Positions 1-7,507 of a stretch of 41,426 nt of DNA are shown piece by piece (the first letter of the stretch is position 1; each line of letters begins with the position of its first letter). The stretch spans positions 1-41,426 of the forward strand of contig JACQXG010000024.1 of the NCBI GenBank assembly GCA_016208905.1, in the 5' to 3' direction. The notes under the pieces were generated by a model, which did not search any database, was not told where the DNA came from, and was given only the letters and a program-made list of their open reading frames with translations. The position numbers and the translations under genes are program-made. Source of the stretch: Nitrospirota bacterium (GTDB lineage: Bacteria; Nitrospirota; Thermodesulfovibrionia; UBA6902).

Positions 1-928
1 TTATAAAGGACGCTGGCATAGTAGGCATGGGAGGCGCAGCATTTCCTACCAATGTAAAACTCTCCCCGCCGAAAGAAAAAAACATAGACACAGTGATAAT
101 AAACGGGGCCGAGTGTGAACCTTACCTGACCGCCGATCACAGGCTTATGGTAGAGCATCCTAAGGAAGTTGTGGAAGGGTTGAAAATCATCATGAAGTCT
201 CTCGGCGTGAAAGAGGGCCATATTGGGATTGAGGTCAATAAACCTGATGCAATCCAGGCCATGGAGTCAGTTGTAGCCGGAGAGTCGAATATAAAGTTTG
301 GCCGCTGGAGGTAAAATACCCGCAGGGCGCTGAAAAGATGTTGATCAAGGCTGTAAAGGGCAGGGAGGTCCCGAGCAAGGGGCTCCCCATGGATGTAGGC
401 GTTGTAGTGCAGAATGTCGGTACGGCTCTTGCAGTTTATGAAGCTGTCCGCTTCGGCAAGCCTCTTATAGAAAGGGTCGTCACAGTTACGGGTAATGGAA
501 TAAAAGAACCTAAAAACATGATGGTGAGAATCGGTACGCTTATGTCTGATGTGATCGAGCAGTGCGGCGGGCTGGGTGACGGCGCTGTCAAAGTCATATC
601 CGGCGGACCGATGATGGGGTTTGCGCAGTGGACCCTTGATGTGCCGGTTGTAAAAGGCACCTCGGGCATCCTCGTTCTTGCTGAAGATGAATATGTTTCG
701 TCGGACCAGTATTCGGCATGCATAAGATGCGGAAGCTGTATTGATGTCTGTCCCATGGGACTTAATCCGTCGATTCTGAGTATTTATTCTGAGAAGGGTT
801 TCTATGAAGACGCAAAGGCAAACAATCTCTTTGATTGTTTTGAATGCGGTTCATGCGCTTATGTCTGTCCGGCAAAGAGACCCATGGTCCAGTTTATAAG
901 GCTTGCAAAATCGCAGGTGAAACCGTAA
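1..928 (+). CDS. rnfC: RnfC, ferredoxin:NAD+ oxidoreductase subunit C (5'-truncated, frameshifted)
   Basis: RnfC is the peripheral subunit of the membrane Rnf complex. It carries FMN, NADH and two [4Fe-4S] clusters and links NAD(H) to the electron chain. The start lies before the window; reading begins in phase at base 3 ([20 protein letters not shown]). The frame holds to about base 294, where one base appears to be missing: ATAAAGTTTGGCC would need an extra G to read [12 protein letters not shown]. The downstream frame ([21 protein letters not shown]...) then continues to the stop at 926-928. The C-terminus has two ferredoxin-type motifs, [12 protein letters not shown] and [12 protein letters not shown]. 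As written the gene is broken after residue ~104 of the visible part. Since the rest of the operon is intact, a sequencing or assembly error is as likely as a real mutation. Confidence 0.92.
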
Positions 929-944
929 TTTGCATTAATTGATT

Positions 945-972
945 GTAGTGGCGTATTGCAATACGCCACTAC
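945..972. repeat. 28-bp perfect palindrome between rnfC and rnfD
   Basis: GTAGTGGCGTATTG is followed immediately by its exact reverse complement, giving a 14-bp stem with no loop. It sits in the 75-bp gap inside the rnf operon. The GTAG...CTAC ends resemble the palindromic elements at 20599-20625 and inside priA at 40710-40768, so it is probably a dispersed REP-like element rather than a terminator (no T-run). Confidence 0.85.
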
Positions 973-1003
973 ATAACGATCATGAATTTTTTGAGAGGAA
1001 TAA

Positions 1004-2023
1004 ATGGCAACTGAAGCAAAGGCACATGAATTAATAGTTTCTGTCAGTCCGCATGTCAGAGGCAATGAGACAGTCTCCCGTATCATGTGGACGGTCAATC
1101 TCTCACTCCTTCCTGCTTTCTTAATGTCTGTATATTACTTTGGTCCGCTGGCGGCATTTGTGACCGGTCTTTGTATTTTATCCGCGGTTCTTTCAGAGCA
1201 TATATATCAGACCAGTCTTAAGAAAAAAAGCACCATAGGTGATGGAAGCGCATTCCTGACGGGGCTTCTGCTGGGGCTCAATCTTCCGCCGAGTGTTCCT
1301 TTTTATATCCCTATTATCGGGTCTGTGATAGCAATCGTCATTACCAAACTGCTCTTCGGGGGTTTAGGTTATAACGTATTTAACCCTGCCCTTATCGGCA
1401 GGGCGTTTTTATTGATATCATTTCCTAAGCTGATGACTATCTGGTCCGAGCCTACAGCGCAATTTGTTGCAATGGATGCAAAGACCACAGCCACTCCGCT
1501 GGGTATCCTGAAAGAAGAAGGCCTCGCAAAACTAATAGAAATATTCGGCGACAAGACCGATCTTTACATAAGCCTGCTCATGGGAAACAGGGCCGGATCA
1601 CTCGGAGAGACTTCGGTGATTGCCCTGTTAATCGGGGCTGCACTCCTACTTTACAGAGGCTACATAACTTGGCATATTCCGGTTTCATTTATTGCAACAG
1701 TAGGTGTAATGGCATGGGCCTTCGGCGGGCAGGGTGGACTTTTTACCGGAGACCCATTGATCCATCTCCTCAGCGGGGGTCTGATACTCGGAGCATTTTT
1801 TATGGCAACTGATTATGTTACTTGTCCCTCAATCAGAAAAGGGCAGATAATATTCGGGATCGGGTGCGGCGCGATTACTATGATGATAAGGCTCAAGGGA
1901 GGTTTCCCTGAAGGCGTTATGTTCGCAATACTCCTTATGAACTGTTTTGCCCCATTGATTGACAGAGGCGTGAAATCTAATATGTTCGGAGCAGTCAAGG
2001 TGAAGAAGGAGCAGAAGAAATGA
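1004..2023 (+). CDS. rnfD: RnfD, membrane subunit with covalent FMN site
   Basis: RnfD is an integral membrane subunit of the Rnf complex, involved in ion translocation and transmembrane electron transfer. The 339-residue product is mostly hydrophobic with about nine to ten membrane segments. It has the family signatures GGLGYNVFNPALIGRAFL (about residues 119-136) and DAKTTATPLG (158-167). The Thr in ATPLG (about T164) matches the Thr that carries covalent FMN in RnfD/NqrB proteins. GAGAGGAA lies a few bases before the ATG. The stop codon overlaps the rnfG start by 4 bp (ATGA), indicating translational coupling. Confidence 0.96.
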   Translation: MATEAKAHELIVSVSPHVRGNETVSRIMWTVNLSLLPAFLMSVYYFGPLAAFVTGLCILSAVLSEHIYQTSLKKKSTIGDGSAFLTGLLLGLNLPPSVPFYIPIIGSVIAIVITKLLFGGLGYNVFNPALIGRAFLLISFPKLMTIWSEPTAQFVAMDAKTTATPLGILKEEGLAKLIEIFGDKTDLYISLLMGNRAGSLGETSVIALLIGAALLLYRGYITWHIPVSFIATVGVMAWAFGGQGGLFTGDPLIHLLSGGLILGAFFMATDYVTCPSIRKGQIIFGIGCGAITMMIRLKGGFPEGVMFAILLMNCFAPLIDRGVKSNMFGAVKVKKEQKK

Positions 2024-2664
2024 CAGGAAAGGACATGATTAAGATAACGATTAACCTGGTTGTAATATATGTTATCGGCGGGCTGATAATGGCCTTTGTA
2101 TACGCTAAGACATCTCCTATTATGTTCGTTAAAGCCAAAGAGGAAAAAGAGGCGGCGCTTAAACTGATGATGCCTGAGGCGGACAAGATCGCGAGCCTGG
2201 GTGCATGGGAGCCTCATGAGAAACATGCAGAATATTATGCGGCCCGGAAATGCGGTGAATTGAAGACGATAAGCGTCAAAGATGAGAAGACCGGCAAGAT
2301 GAAAGAGGACAAAGAATGCGTGGATCCGCAGGACATCGGTTATATTGTTGAAGGGTTTGGAAAAGGCTATTCGAGCTATATTCATATCCTTGCGTCTGTT
2401 GATAAGGATTTTGTCGTAAAGAAAATAAGCATATTGGGTCACGGAGAAACCCCAGGCCTGGGAGACGAGATTCAAAAAGACTATTTCCTGAAGCAGTTCG
2501 AAGGCAGGACAGTTGATACCCTTGTTGTAATAAAAGGCGAAACACCTGACAAAATTCAGGCGATAACAGGAGCTACAATATCCAGCCGCGCAGTAACAGA
2601 AGATGGAGTCAGAAACGGCGTTAAATTATTGAAGGAGAAATTGTCCAAAGAGGTGCAGGGATGA
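2020..2664 (+). CDS. rnfG: RnfG, FMN-binding subunit
   Basis: RnfG is a single-anchor subunit with a periplasmic FMN-binding domain that passes electrons within the Rnf complex. One N-terminal membrane helix (about residues 7-28) is followed by the FMN-binding domain, ending in the flavinylation motif ITGATISS with the modified Thr at about T186. LGHGETPGLGDEI (around residues 142-154) is another family signature. Around residues 77-105 there is a short segment with two cysteines (CGELKTI...KECVDP) that looks like a lineage-specific loop. The gene overlaps rnfD by 4 bp upstream and rnfE by 4 bp downstream. Confidence 0.95.
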   Translation: MTGKDMIKITINLVVIYVIGGLIMAFVYAKTSPIMFVKAKEEKEAALKLMMPEADKIASLGAWEPHEKHAEYYAARKCGELKTISVKDEKTGKMKEDKECVDPQDIGYIVEGFGKGYSSYIHILASVDKDFVVKKISILGHGETPGLGDEIQKDYFLKQFEGRTVDTLVVIKGETPDKIQAITGATISSRAVTEDGVRNGVKLLKEKLSKEVQG

Positions 2665-3287
2665 GCCTGAAAAAGAAAAGCAATATTGAGTTAATCAAAA
2701 ACGGAATGTTCGGTGAAAATACGATATTCCGTATGGCTATCAGCTTATGCCCTTCGATTGCAGTTACAAACGGCATGAAGAACGGTGTGGCCCTGGGGAT
2801 ATCGGTCGTGTTTGTTCAGACAATGGTAAATATGACGATCTCTTTAATGAGAAAGTTTATTCACCCCAAAATCCGCATTCCTATTTTCATGCTTGTCATC
2901 GCGGGATACGTCACTATCATAGACCTGCTGATGGCGACGTACGCAAGGCCGATATATAAGGAGATAGGCCTTTATATACAGATAATAGTCGCATTCGCAT
3001 CGATATTTGCGAGGGCTGAGGTCTATGCAAGTAAAAACAAGGTATTTTCTTCAGCATGCGATGGCTTCGGCATGGGGGTCGGCTTTTTGCTTGCCATGAT
3101 AGTGATCAGTTTTTTCAGGGAGCTTTTGGGCAAGGGGACGCTCTTCGGATACCCTATTGTCTCAGGGAGCCCGCTGCTTATCATGATACTGCCGGCAGGA
3201 GGCTTTCTGGCTGTGGGCCTTCTTATGGGATTTTTTAACTGGATTGATATGAGATTCTTTGGCGGTAAAGGCGCATCAGGAGTCTAA
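2661..3287 (+). CDS. rnfE: RnfE, membrane subunit
   Basis: RnfE is a polytopic membrane subunit, paralogous to RnfA, that forms the membrane core of the Rnf complex. The 208-residue product has about six hydrophobic segments. Family signatures are NGMFGENTIFRMAISLCPSI (about residues 12-31), where the Cys matches the conserved Cys that helps bind the membrane [2Fe-2S] cluster shared with RnfA, and FARAEVYASKNKVFSSACDG (about 116-135), which carries the second such region. The start overlaps the end of rnfG by 4 bp. Confidence 0.95.
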   Translation: MSLKKKSNIELIKNGMFGENTIFRMAISLCPSIAVTNGMKNGVALGISVVFVQTMVNMTISLMRKFIHPKIRIPIFMLVIAGYVTIIDLLMATYARPIYKEIGLYIQIIVAFASIFARAEVYASKNKVFSSACDGFGMGVGFLLAMIVISFFRELLGKGTLFGYPIVSGSPLLIMILPAGGFLAVGLLMGFFNWIDMRFFGGKGASGV

Positions 3288-3309
3288 TCTAATTTGAAGA
3301 GGTACAAAT

Positions 3310-3903
3310 ATGCATATTGATTTCGTCAAGCTTTTCCAATTAATTGTTTCCTCAGCCTTAATCAACAACTTTGTCTTTACCATGTTTCTTGGCCTCTGTA
3401 TATTCTTTGGTGTTTCTAAAAAGATGGAGACATCAGTAGGGATGAGTATTACCTTTACTATGGTCATGGTGGTCAGCGCGGCCTTAAGCTGGGTCGTATA
3501 CCAGTTTATAATGATACCTCTTCAGCTGACGTTCCTTAAGATCATTATTTTTATCGGTATCGTTGCCGCATTCGTGCAGTCGGCAGATACGATTATGAAA
3601 AAAGTCAGCCCTACCATGTATTACAAACTCGGCGTGTACCTGGCCCTGATTACAACAAACTGTATAATCGTTGCCGTTCCCCTGAAAAATGCAGGGGAAC
3701 ATTATAATTTTCTTGAGAGCATGGCCTTTGCGCTGGGTTCCGGGATCGGCTTCGGGCTTGCGCTTATCATTATGGCAAGTATTCGTGAGAAGCTTGAAGT
3801 GGCTGATGTCCCGCGTCCGTTTAAGGGACTGCCGATATCGTTTATTCTTGCTGGGCTTATTGCTCTTGCGTTTACAGGTTTTTCAGGATTGATAACATTG
3901 TGA
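3310..3903 (+). CDS. rnfA: RnfA, membrane subunit
   Basis: RnfA is the second of the paired inverted-topology membrane subunits of the Rnf complex. The 197-residue product has six predicted membrane helices. The conserved region NNFVFTMFLGLCIFFGVSKK (about residues 18-37) and TTNCIIVAVPLKNAGE (about 114-129) supply the cysteines thought to coordinate the intramembrane [2Fe-2S] cluster together with RnfE. It lies 22 bp after rnfE with GAAGAGG before the ATG, and 72 bp before rnfB. Confidence 0.95.
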   Translation: MHIDFVKLFQLIVSSALINNFVFTMFLGLCIFFGVSKKMETSVGMSITFTMVMVVSAALSWVVYQFIMIPLQLTFLKIIIFIGIVAAFVQSADTIMKKVSPTMYYKLGVYLALITTNCIIVAVPLKNAGEHYNFLESMAFALGSGIGFGLALIIMASIREKLEVADVPRPFKGLPISFILAGLIALAFTGFSGLITL

Positions 3904-3910
3904 AGGCTAA

Positions 3911-3931
3911 AGCTTACAGCTTTCAGCTTAA
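3911..3931. repeat. three degenerate 7-bp units (AGCTTAC/AGCTTTC/AGCTTAA)
   Basis: Three consecutive heptamers sit in the rnfA-rnfB gap. The same 7-bp periodicity recurs elsewhere in this window, both between genes and inside coding regions. The internal AGCT also allows a weak hairpin. Confidence 0.6.
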
Positions 3932-3975
3932 CAAATTATTTAGATAAAAATGAGATATATTAAAGAAGGTACACA

Positions 3976-5172
3976 ATGGCAGACTTGAATAACAGGATGA
4001 AAATAAAGATTTCCATATTGACAGCTGCAATACTTCTCTTCTGTACGTCCCTGCTTTACGCCGGAGTCGGAGGAGGAGTTGAGGTCAGGGAATCAGTCGA
4101 TCTTGCAGAACTGTTGAAATTTACAGCGGTTTTTTTACTGGGGATCAGCGCTGTCTTCGGTATGGGTCTTGCGTTTGCAGCAAAGAAATTTTCGGTCAAG
4201 GAGGACCCCAGGGTGGAGCAGGTATCTGAAGTCCTTGCGCATGCCCACTGCGGGGCCTGCGGATATCCGGGATGCCGCCAGTACGCGGAGGCGGTTGTTA
4301 CAAATCCTGACGTCAAGGCGAATTTATGTACTCCCGGCGGGGCGGCAAGTGCGGAAGAGGTCGCCAGAATCACCGGCAAGGTTGCTGAAAAAACAGAGCC
4401 CAGGATTGCGAGGGTGTTCTGCCAGGGAGGATGCTCCAAATCAGTCCGCAGGTTCAAATACGAGGGAATTAAAGACTGCAAGGCCGCCATACTCGCAAGC
4501 GGAGGCGACAAGGCATGTATATACGGTTGCCTTGGCTACGGCTCATGCTCACGCGCCTGTCCTTTCGGCGCCATTACCATGAGTGAAGAAAACCTTCCGG
4601 TAATTGATCCGGTTAAATGCACGGCCTGCGGAGTATGCGCGCAGACCTGCCCTACAAAAGTGATTGAAATTTTACCGATGGCCAAAGAGGTACTTGTAAG
4701 CTGTCATTCAAAAGACAAGGGGCCTGTCACCAAGAAGAATTGCCAGCTTGGATGTATCGCCTGCGGGTTGTGTGTGAAAGTATGCCCTTATAATGCGGCC
4801 AAAGTTGAGAACTATCTTTCAAGGATTGATCTTGCTAAATGTAAAGTTTGCGGCCTCTGCACAACTAAGTGTCCGACAAATGCGATTATAGATTATATTC
4901 CAAAGAGACCAAAGGCTTTTGTTACTGATAAGTGCATAGGATGTCATGCGTGCGCAAAGATATGTCCTGTGAGTGCGGCATCAGGTGAGCTCAAAAAGCA
5001 ACATCTGATTGATCAGAATAAGTGCATTGGCTGCGGCATCTGCGCTTCCAAATGCCCCAAGGCCGCAATTACAGGGACTTTCAACTATACCGAAGTTCTC
5101 GCGGTATATGAGGCCAAACAGGCTGCAATGGCAAAAGCCAAGGCTGAGAAAGAAGTCACAGCCGAGGCCTGA
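3976..5172 (+). CDS. rnfB: RnfB, extended polyferredoxin subunit
   Basis: RnfB is the ferredoxin-accepting subunit of Rnf. Reading the 398 residues in order: a hydrophobic N-terminal segment (about 10-29, signal-like), a second membrane helix (about 46-68), and the four-Cys Fe-S domain (CGACGYPGC at 92-100, with C118). Six ferredoxin-like motifs then follow: C181-C195, C215-C225, C256-C270 (CQLGCIACGLCVKVCP), C289-C299, C320-C330 and C350-C360. Classical RnfB of gamma-proteobacteria is about 190 residues with two such clusters; the extra cluster pairs are typical of some anaerobes. A terminator follows at 5202-5241, so this is probably the last gene of the operon. Confidence 0.95.
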   Translation: MADLNNRMKIKISILTAAILLFCTSLLYAGVGGGVEVRESVDLAELLKFTAVFLLGISAVFGMGLAFAAKKFSVKEDPRVEQVSEVLAHAHCGACGYPGCRQYAEAVVTNPDVKANLCTPGGAASAEEVARITGKVAEKTEPRIARVFCQGGCSKSVRRFKYEGIKDCKAAILASGGDKACIYGCLGYGSCSRACPFGAITMSEENLPVIDPVKCTACGVCAQTCPTKVIEILPMAKEVLVSCHSKDKGPVTKKNCQLGCIACGLCVKVCPYNAAKVENYLSRIDLAKCKVCGLCTTKCPTNAIIDYIPKRPKAFVTDKCIGCHACAKICPVSAASGELKKQHLIDQNKCIGCGICASKCPKAAITGTFNYTEVLAVYEAKQAAMAKAKAEKEVTAEA

Positions 5173-5201
5173 TAAAGTTTTTCACATTGTTAACCACTTA
5201 A

Positions 5202-5241
5202 ATTGCACTTCTTTTCCCAGAGAAGTGCAATTATATTTTTA
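5202..5241 (+). terminator. intrinsic terminator after rnfB
   Basis: ATTGCACTTCT (5202-5212) pairs perfectly with AGAAGTGCAAT (5221-5231) across an 8-base loop and is followed by a T-rich tail (TATATTTTTA). It separates the rnf operon from the DsrE-like gene. Confidence 0.75.
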
Positions 5242-5262
5242 TCTGGATAGAGGAGGTAGAGA

Positions 5263-5619
5263 ATGAACAAGGTGCTTATTCAAACCACATGGGGCCCGAC
5301 TGACCCGACCAGGGCCGGACTTGCATGTACATGCGCAGTGATGTCGGAAGCTGAGGGACTGGACGTGGTCATGTTTCTCTTCCATGACGCGGTATTTCTC
5401 GCTAATAAAAAAATGTATCCGAAGGTAATCCCCATCGGCCCTCCGCCGGTCAGCGGCAGCATTGATTATCTCGTGGAGCAGAAGGTGAAGATTTATGTGT
5501 GCCGGCCCTGTTATGAATTCAGGGGCCTGTCACATGATGATTTAATTCCGACAGCGGAGCTTAAGGGGATGGAATTTTTTGTTGAGCTGGCCAAGGACAG
5601 AAAGGTCATCAGCTTCTGA
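5263..5619 (+). CDS. DsrE/DsrF-like family protein
   Basis: This is a small soluble protein of the DsrE/DsrF/TusD superfamily, whose members often carry sulfur on cysteine or act as redox adaptors. The 118 residues show the typical N-terminal strand-loop (KVLIQTTWGPTDPTRA), a CxC pair (C22, C24) and a conserved C-terminal region YVCRPCYEFRGL with two more cysteines. GAGGTAGAGA precedes the ATG. It follows the rnf operon after a terminator and probably has its own transcript. The exact substrate cannot be read from sequence; sulfur trafficking or redox signalling is family-based inference. Confidence 0.85.
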   Translation: MNKVLIQTTWGPTDPTRAGLACTCAVMSEAEGLDVVMFLFHDAVFLANKKMYPKVIPIGPPPVSGSIDYLVEQKVKIYVCRPCYEFRGLSHDDLIPTAELKGMEFFVELAKDRKVISF

Positions 5620-5639
5620 TAAATAACCATTGGGCTTAA

Positions 5640-5675
5640 TTGATTCCCTGTGGTCTCTGTTGCAGGGAATATCAA
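5640..5675. other. hairpin after the DsrE-like gene
   Basis: TTGATTCCCTG (5640-5650) pairs with CAGGGAATATCAA (5663-5675) with a two-base bulge. There is no clear T-run, so a terminator role is possible but unproven. Confidence 0.35.
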
Positions 5676-5720
5676 TGTGATATGATTTAATCAGGAATAT
5701 TATTGAATGGAAGATAGCAT

Positions 5721-6281
5721 ATGAATAAGCTCCTGGTTTGTTTGGTCCTTTTTCTTTATTCAGTTTCATATAATGTTTCATCTCTCCAATGCGGTGAAAT
5801 ATCAGATACTCAACTTAAGGAGGGAAAGGACATTGGCTTTTTTGAAGTCCACAGCTGGCCTGGAAGCCGATGCAATGTCTGCCATATTTCGTCCAGTCCC
5901 GACACTGAATCAGCGTTGCTTAACAATACTGATCAGTCACAACTATGTGAATCCTGTCATAAAGGCACTGTAACAATTCTCCCCTCTTTAAGACTTAAAA
6001 GTGAAGTCAAGAAGATGGCTAACCATCCGATTAAATTTTCTCCTATGGATTTTGACCCGAATAAGATAAATCACAACATCATTAAAGAAGACAATCATTT
6101 TTACGTTTCCGGGAGTACAGGGCAGGTCCCGATTTTTGGAGCAACCCCGGCAACCGCGGTTGCCGAATGCACTACATGTCATGAATCACACGGCAAAACA
6201 AAGACGCCTAAAATGCTGCGTATAAGCAATTCAAAGGGAGAACTATGTCTCGTTTGTCATGTAAATATTGACCTGAAATAA
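5721..6281 (+). CDS. tetraheme c-type cytochrome (doubled CXXCH family)
   Basis: The 186-residue product begins with a signal peptide (about residues 1-22) and has four CxxCH heme-attachment motifs: CNVCH, CESCH, CTTCH and CLVCH. The paired spacing (two near the middle, two near the end) fits the doubled CXXCH motif family of multiheme cytochromes that act in periplasmic electron transfer. The last heme motif is only nine residues from the C-terminus. The 3' end of the gene (from 6211) is duplicated exactly in the following 76 bp, so the duplication adds a second copy of the final CLVCH segment outside the reading frame's stop. The electron partner is unknown; the nearby rnf operon is suggestive only. 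Confidence 0.9.
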   Translation: MNKLLVCLVLFLYSVSYNVSSLQCGEISDTQLKEGKDIGFFEVHSWPGSRCNVCHISSSPDTESALLNNTDQSQLCESCHKGTVTILPSLRLKSEVKKMANHPIKFSPMDFDPNKINHNIIKEDNHFYVSGSTGQVPIFGATPATAVAECTTCHESHGKTKTPKMLRISNSKGELCLVCHVNIDLK

Positions 6282-6362
6282 AATTGAAATGCTGCGTATA
6301 AGCAATTCAAAGGGAGAACTATGTCTCGTTTGTCATGTAAATATTGACCTGAAATAAAATTG
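6211..6362 (+). repeat. exact 76-bp tandem duplication (two copies)
   Basis: Bases 6211-6286 and 6287-6362 are identical. The unit covers the last codons of the tetraheme cytochrome, its stop and a few bases beyond. The second copy is non-coding because it follows the stop. This is either a recent tandem duplication or an assembly artefact from overlapping contig ends. Confidence 0.95.
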
Positions 6363-6397
6363 TCCTCATCCAATCAAATATTATGTGAGGTATTGCA

Positions 6398-6712
6398 ATG
6401 TCTGAATTTAAGAATGTTACGGTTGTGAAAAAGGCGAATGTCTATTTTAACGGACAAGTAACGAGCAGGAACGTCCTCTTCAGTGATGGCTCAAAGAAGA
6501 CCCTCGGGGTTATGCTGCCCGGTGAGTATGAATTCAATACCGCGGACAGGGAGATAATGGAAATCCTTTCAGGTGATCTCGATGTGCTCCTGCCGGGCGA
6601 GAGCGGCTGGAGGAATATCAGTGGCGGCGAATCGTTCGAGGTAGCGGCCAATGCTAAGTTTTCACTTAGAGTCAAGGCGCTCACCGATTACTGCTGTTCC
6701 TTTATTCACTGA
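6398..6712 (+). CDS. ppnP: PpnP-type pyrimidine/purine nucleoside phosphorylase (UPF0345)
   Basis: PpnP (YaiE) proteins are small cupin-fold enzymes that phosphorolyse nucleosides to base plus ribose-1-phosphate. The 104-residue length is normal. The pattern [19 protein letters not shown], then [20 protein letters not shown] and a C-terminal YCCSFIH, matches the family closely. A GTGAGGT-like ribosome site precedes the ATG. It is monocistronic here: the 76-bp duplication lies upstream and a strong terminator downstream. Confidence 0.9.
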   Translation: MSEFKNVTVVKKANVYFNGQVTSRNVLFSDGSKKTLGVMLPGEYEFNTADREIMEILSGDLDVLLPGESGWRNISGGESFEVAANAKFSLRVKALTDYCCSFIH

Positions 6713-6724
6713 ACAGGTATCTAT

Positions 6725-6786
6725 GGAATCAGGCTTAAAAATGAGATATTAAATTTTAATTTTAAGCCTGATTCCGTTCTTTCTTT
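6725..6786 (+). terminator. intrinsic terminator after ppnP
   Basis: GGAATCAGGCTTAAAA (6725-6740) pairs perfectly over 16 bp with TTTTAAGCCTGATTCC (6760-6775). A T-rich tail (GTTCTTTCTTTAT) follows. Confidence 0.75.
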
Positions 6787-6809
6787 ATAATCGAAATAGG
6801 ATGGATGTT

Positions 6810-6871
6810 GGGGACGTTCTTCATTCTTGTAAACTGATACAGTATAAGTTAATGAAGTTAAGAACGTTCCC
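6810..6871. repeat. imperfect inverted repeat, MITE/REP-like
   Basis: GGGGACGTTCTTCATT on the left is matched on the right by AATGAAGTTAAGAACGTTCCC (6851-6871), giving an inverted repeat with a four-base bulge around about 25 unpaired bases. GGGGACGTTCTT ends are a form I associate with dispersed elements mobilised by REP-associated transposases; no transposase is present here. Confidence 0.5.
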
Positions 6872-6892
6872 GTTTCCTTCATCAATCTGCGG

Positions 6893-6913
6893 TCAGCTTT
6901 CAGCAGTCAGTGA
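6893..6913. repeat. three degenerate 7-bp units (TCAGCTT/TCAGCAG/TCAGTGA)
   Basis: Three consecutive heptamers sharing TCAG lie in the 258-bp gap between ppnP and the next gene. The rest of this gap holds only the terminator and inverted repeat listed separately. Confidence 0.5.
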
Positions 6914-6970
6914 ATAATTCCCCTGAAAATAATTTTGTGCAGTTACCGCATAAATGATAAAATATTATAG

Positions 6971-7507
6971 ATGACAAGAAAACTGATCAAACAACATTAT
7001 TTTATTTCTAAAGAACTTCGTATATCGATTGCCCTCATAATCCTCTGGTCGCTTCTTGTGACGGCTTTTTATACTTATTTTGCCCGGGAATTAGGTGAGA
7101 AAATAGGGCAGGGCACGCCGCTGTTTATCATTGTTATGCTGGGATATGTACTTATAGTTGTTGTCTTGACATTGATATTTTCACACCGTTTAATAGGGCC
7201 TTTTCAGAGATTAAAGACGGAGATGAGACTGATCAGGGCGGGAGAATATCACAGACGTCTTAATTTGAGGAATAATGATGACATATATTTAAAGTCTTTT
7301 ATTAAAGAAGTAAATATGGTTCTGGAAGAATATGAAAAGATGCATCAGTATAAAAAGGATATGATCAAACACATCGATTCGGAGATGTTAAATCTTATCT
7401 CTTCAATTCAGGAGGGAAAACACTCGGTTGAGACGCTTAAAGAACACGTCGTGGAATTTCATAAAAAACTTAAATCAATAAAGGAAGAGAAAGCGGAGCT
7501 TACCTGA
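6971..7507 (+). CDS. membrane protein with HAMP-like domain
   Basis: The 178-residue product has two membrane helices (about residues 17-38 and 50-72) and a short extracytoplasmic loop. A HAMP-like linker follows (RLIGPFQRLKTEMRLIRAGEY, about 75-95, with the typical P residue), then a long coiled-coil tail to the C-terminus. There is no kinase, methyl-accepting or cyclase output domain, so it is a HAMP-only signal or scaffold protein of unknown role. It converges on the glucan phosphorylase gene, overlapping it by 8 bp. Confidence 0.75.
   Translation: MTRKLIKQHYFISKELRISIALIILWSLLVTAFYTYFARELGEKIGQGTPLFIIVMLGYVLIVVVLTLIFSHRLIGPFQRLKTEMRLIRAGEYHRRLNLRNNDDIYLKSFIKEVNMVLEEYEKMHQYKKDMIKHIDSEMLNLISSIQEGKHSVETLKEHVVEFHKKLKSIKEEKAELT

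Noticed and set aside
1813-2475. 220-codon minus-strand frame over rnfD/rnfG
   Set aside because: Fully antisense to two conserved Rnf genes, no ribosome site and no protein-like motif.
6810-6871. Insertion sequence
   Set aside because: The inverted repeat encloses only about 25 bases and no transposase, so it can be at most a MITE or REP relic.
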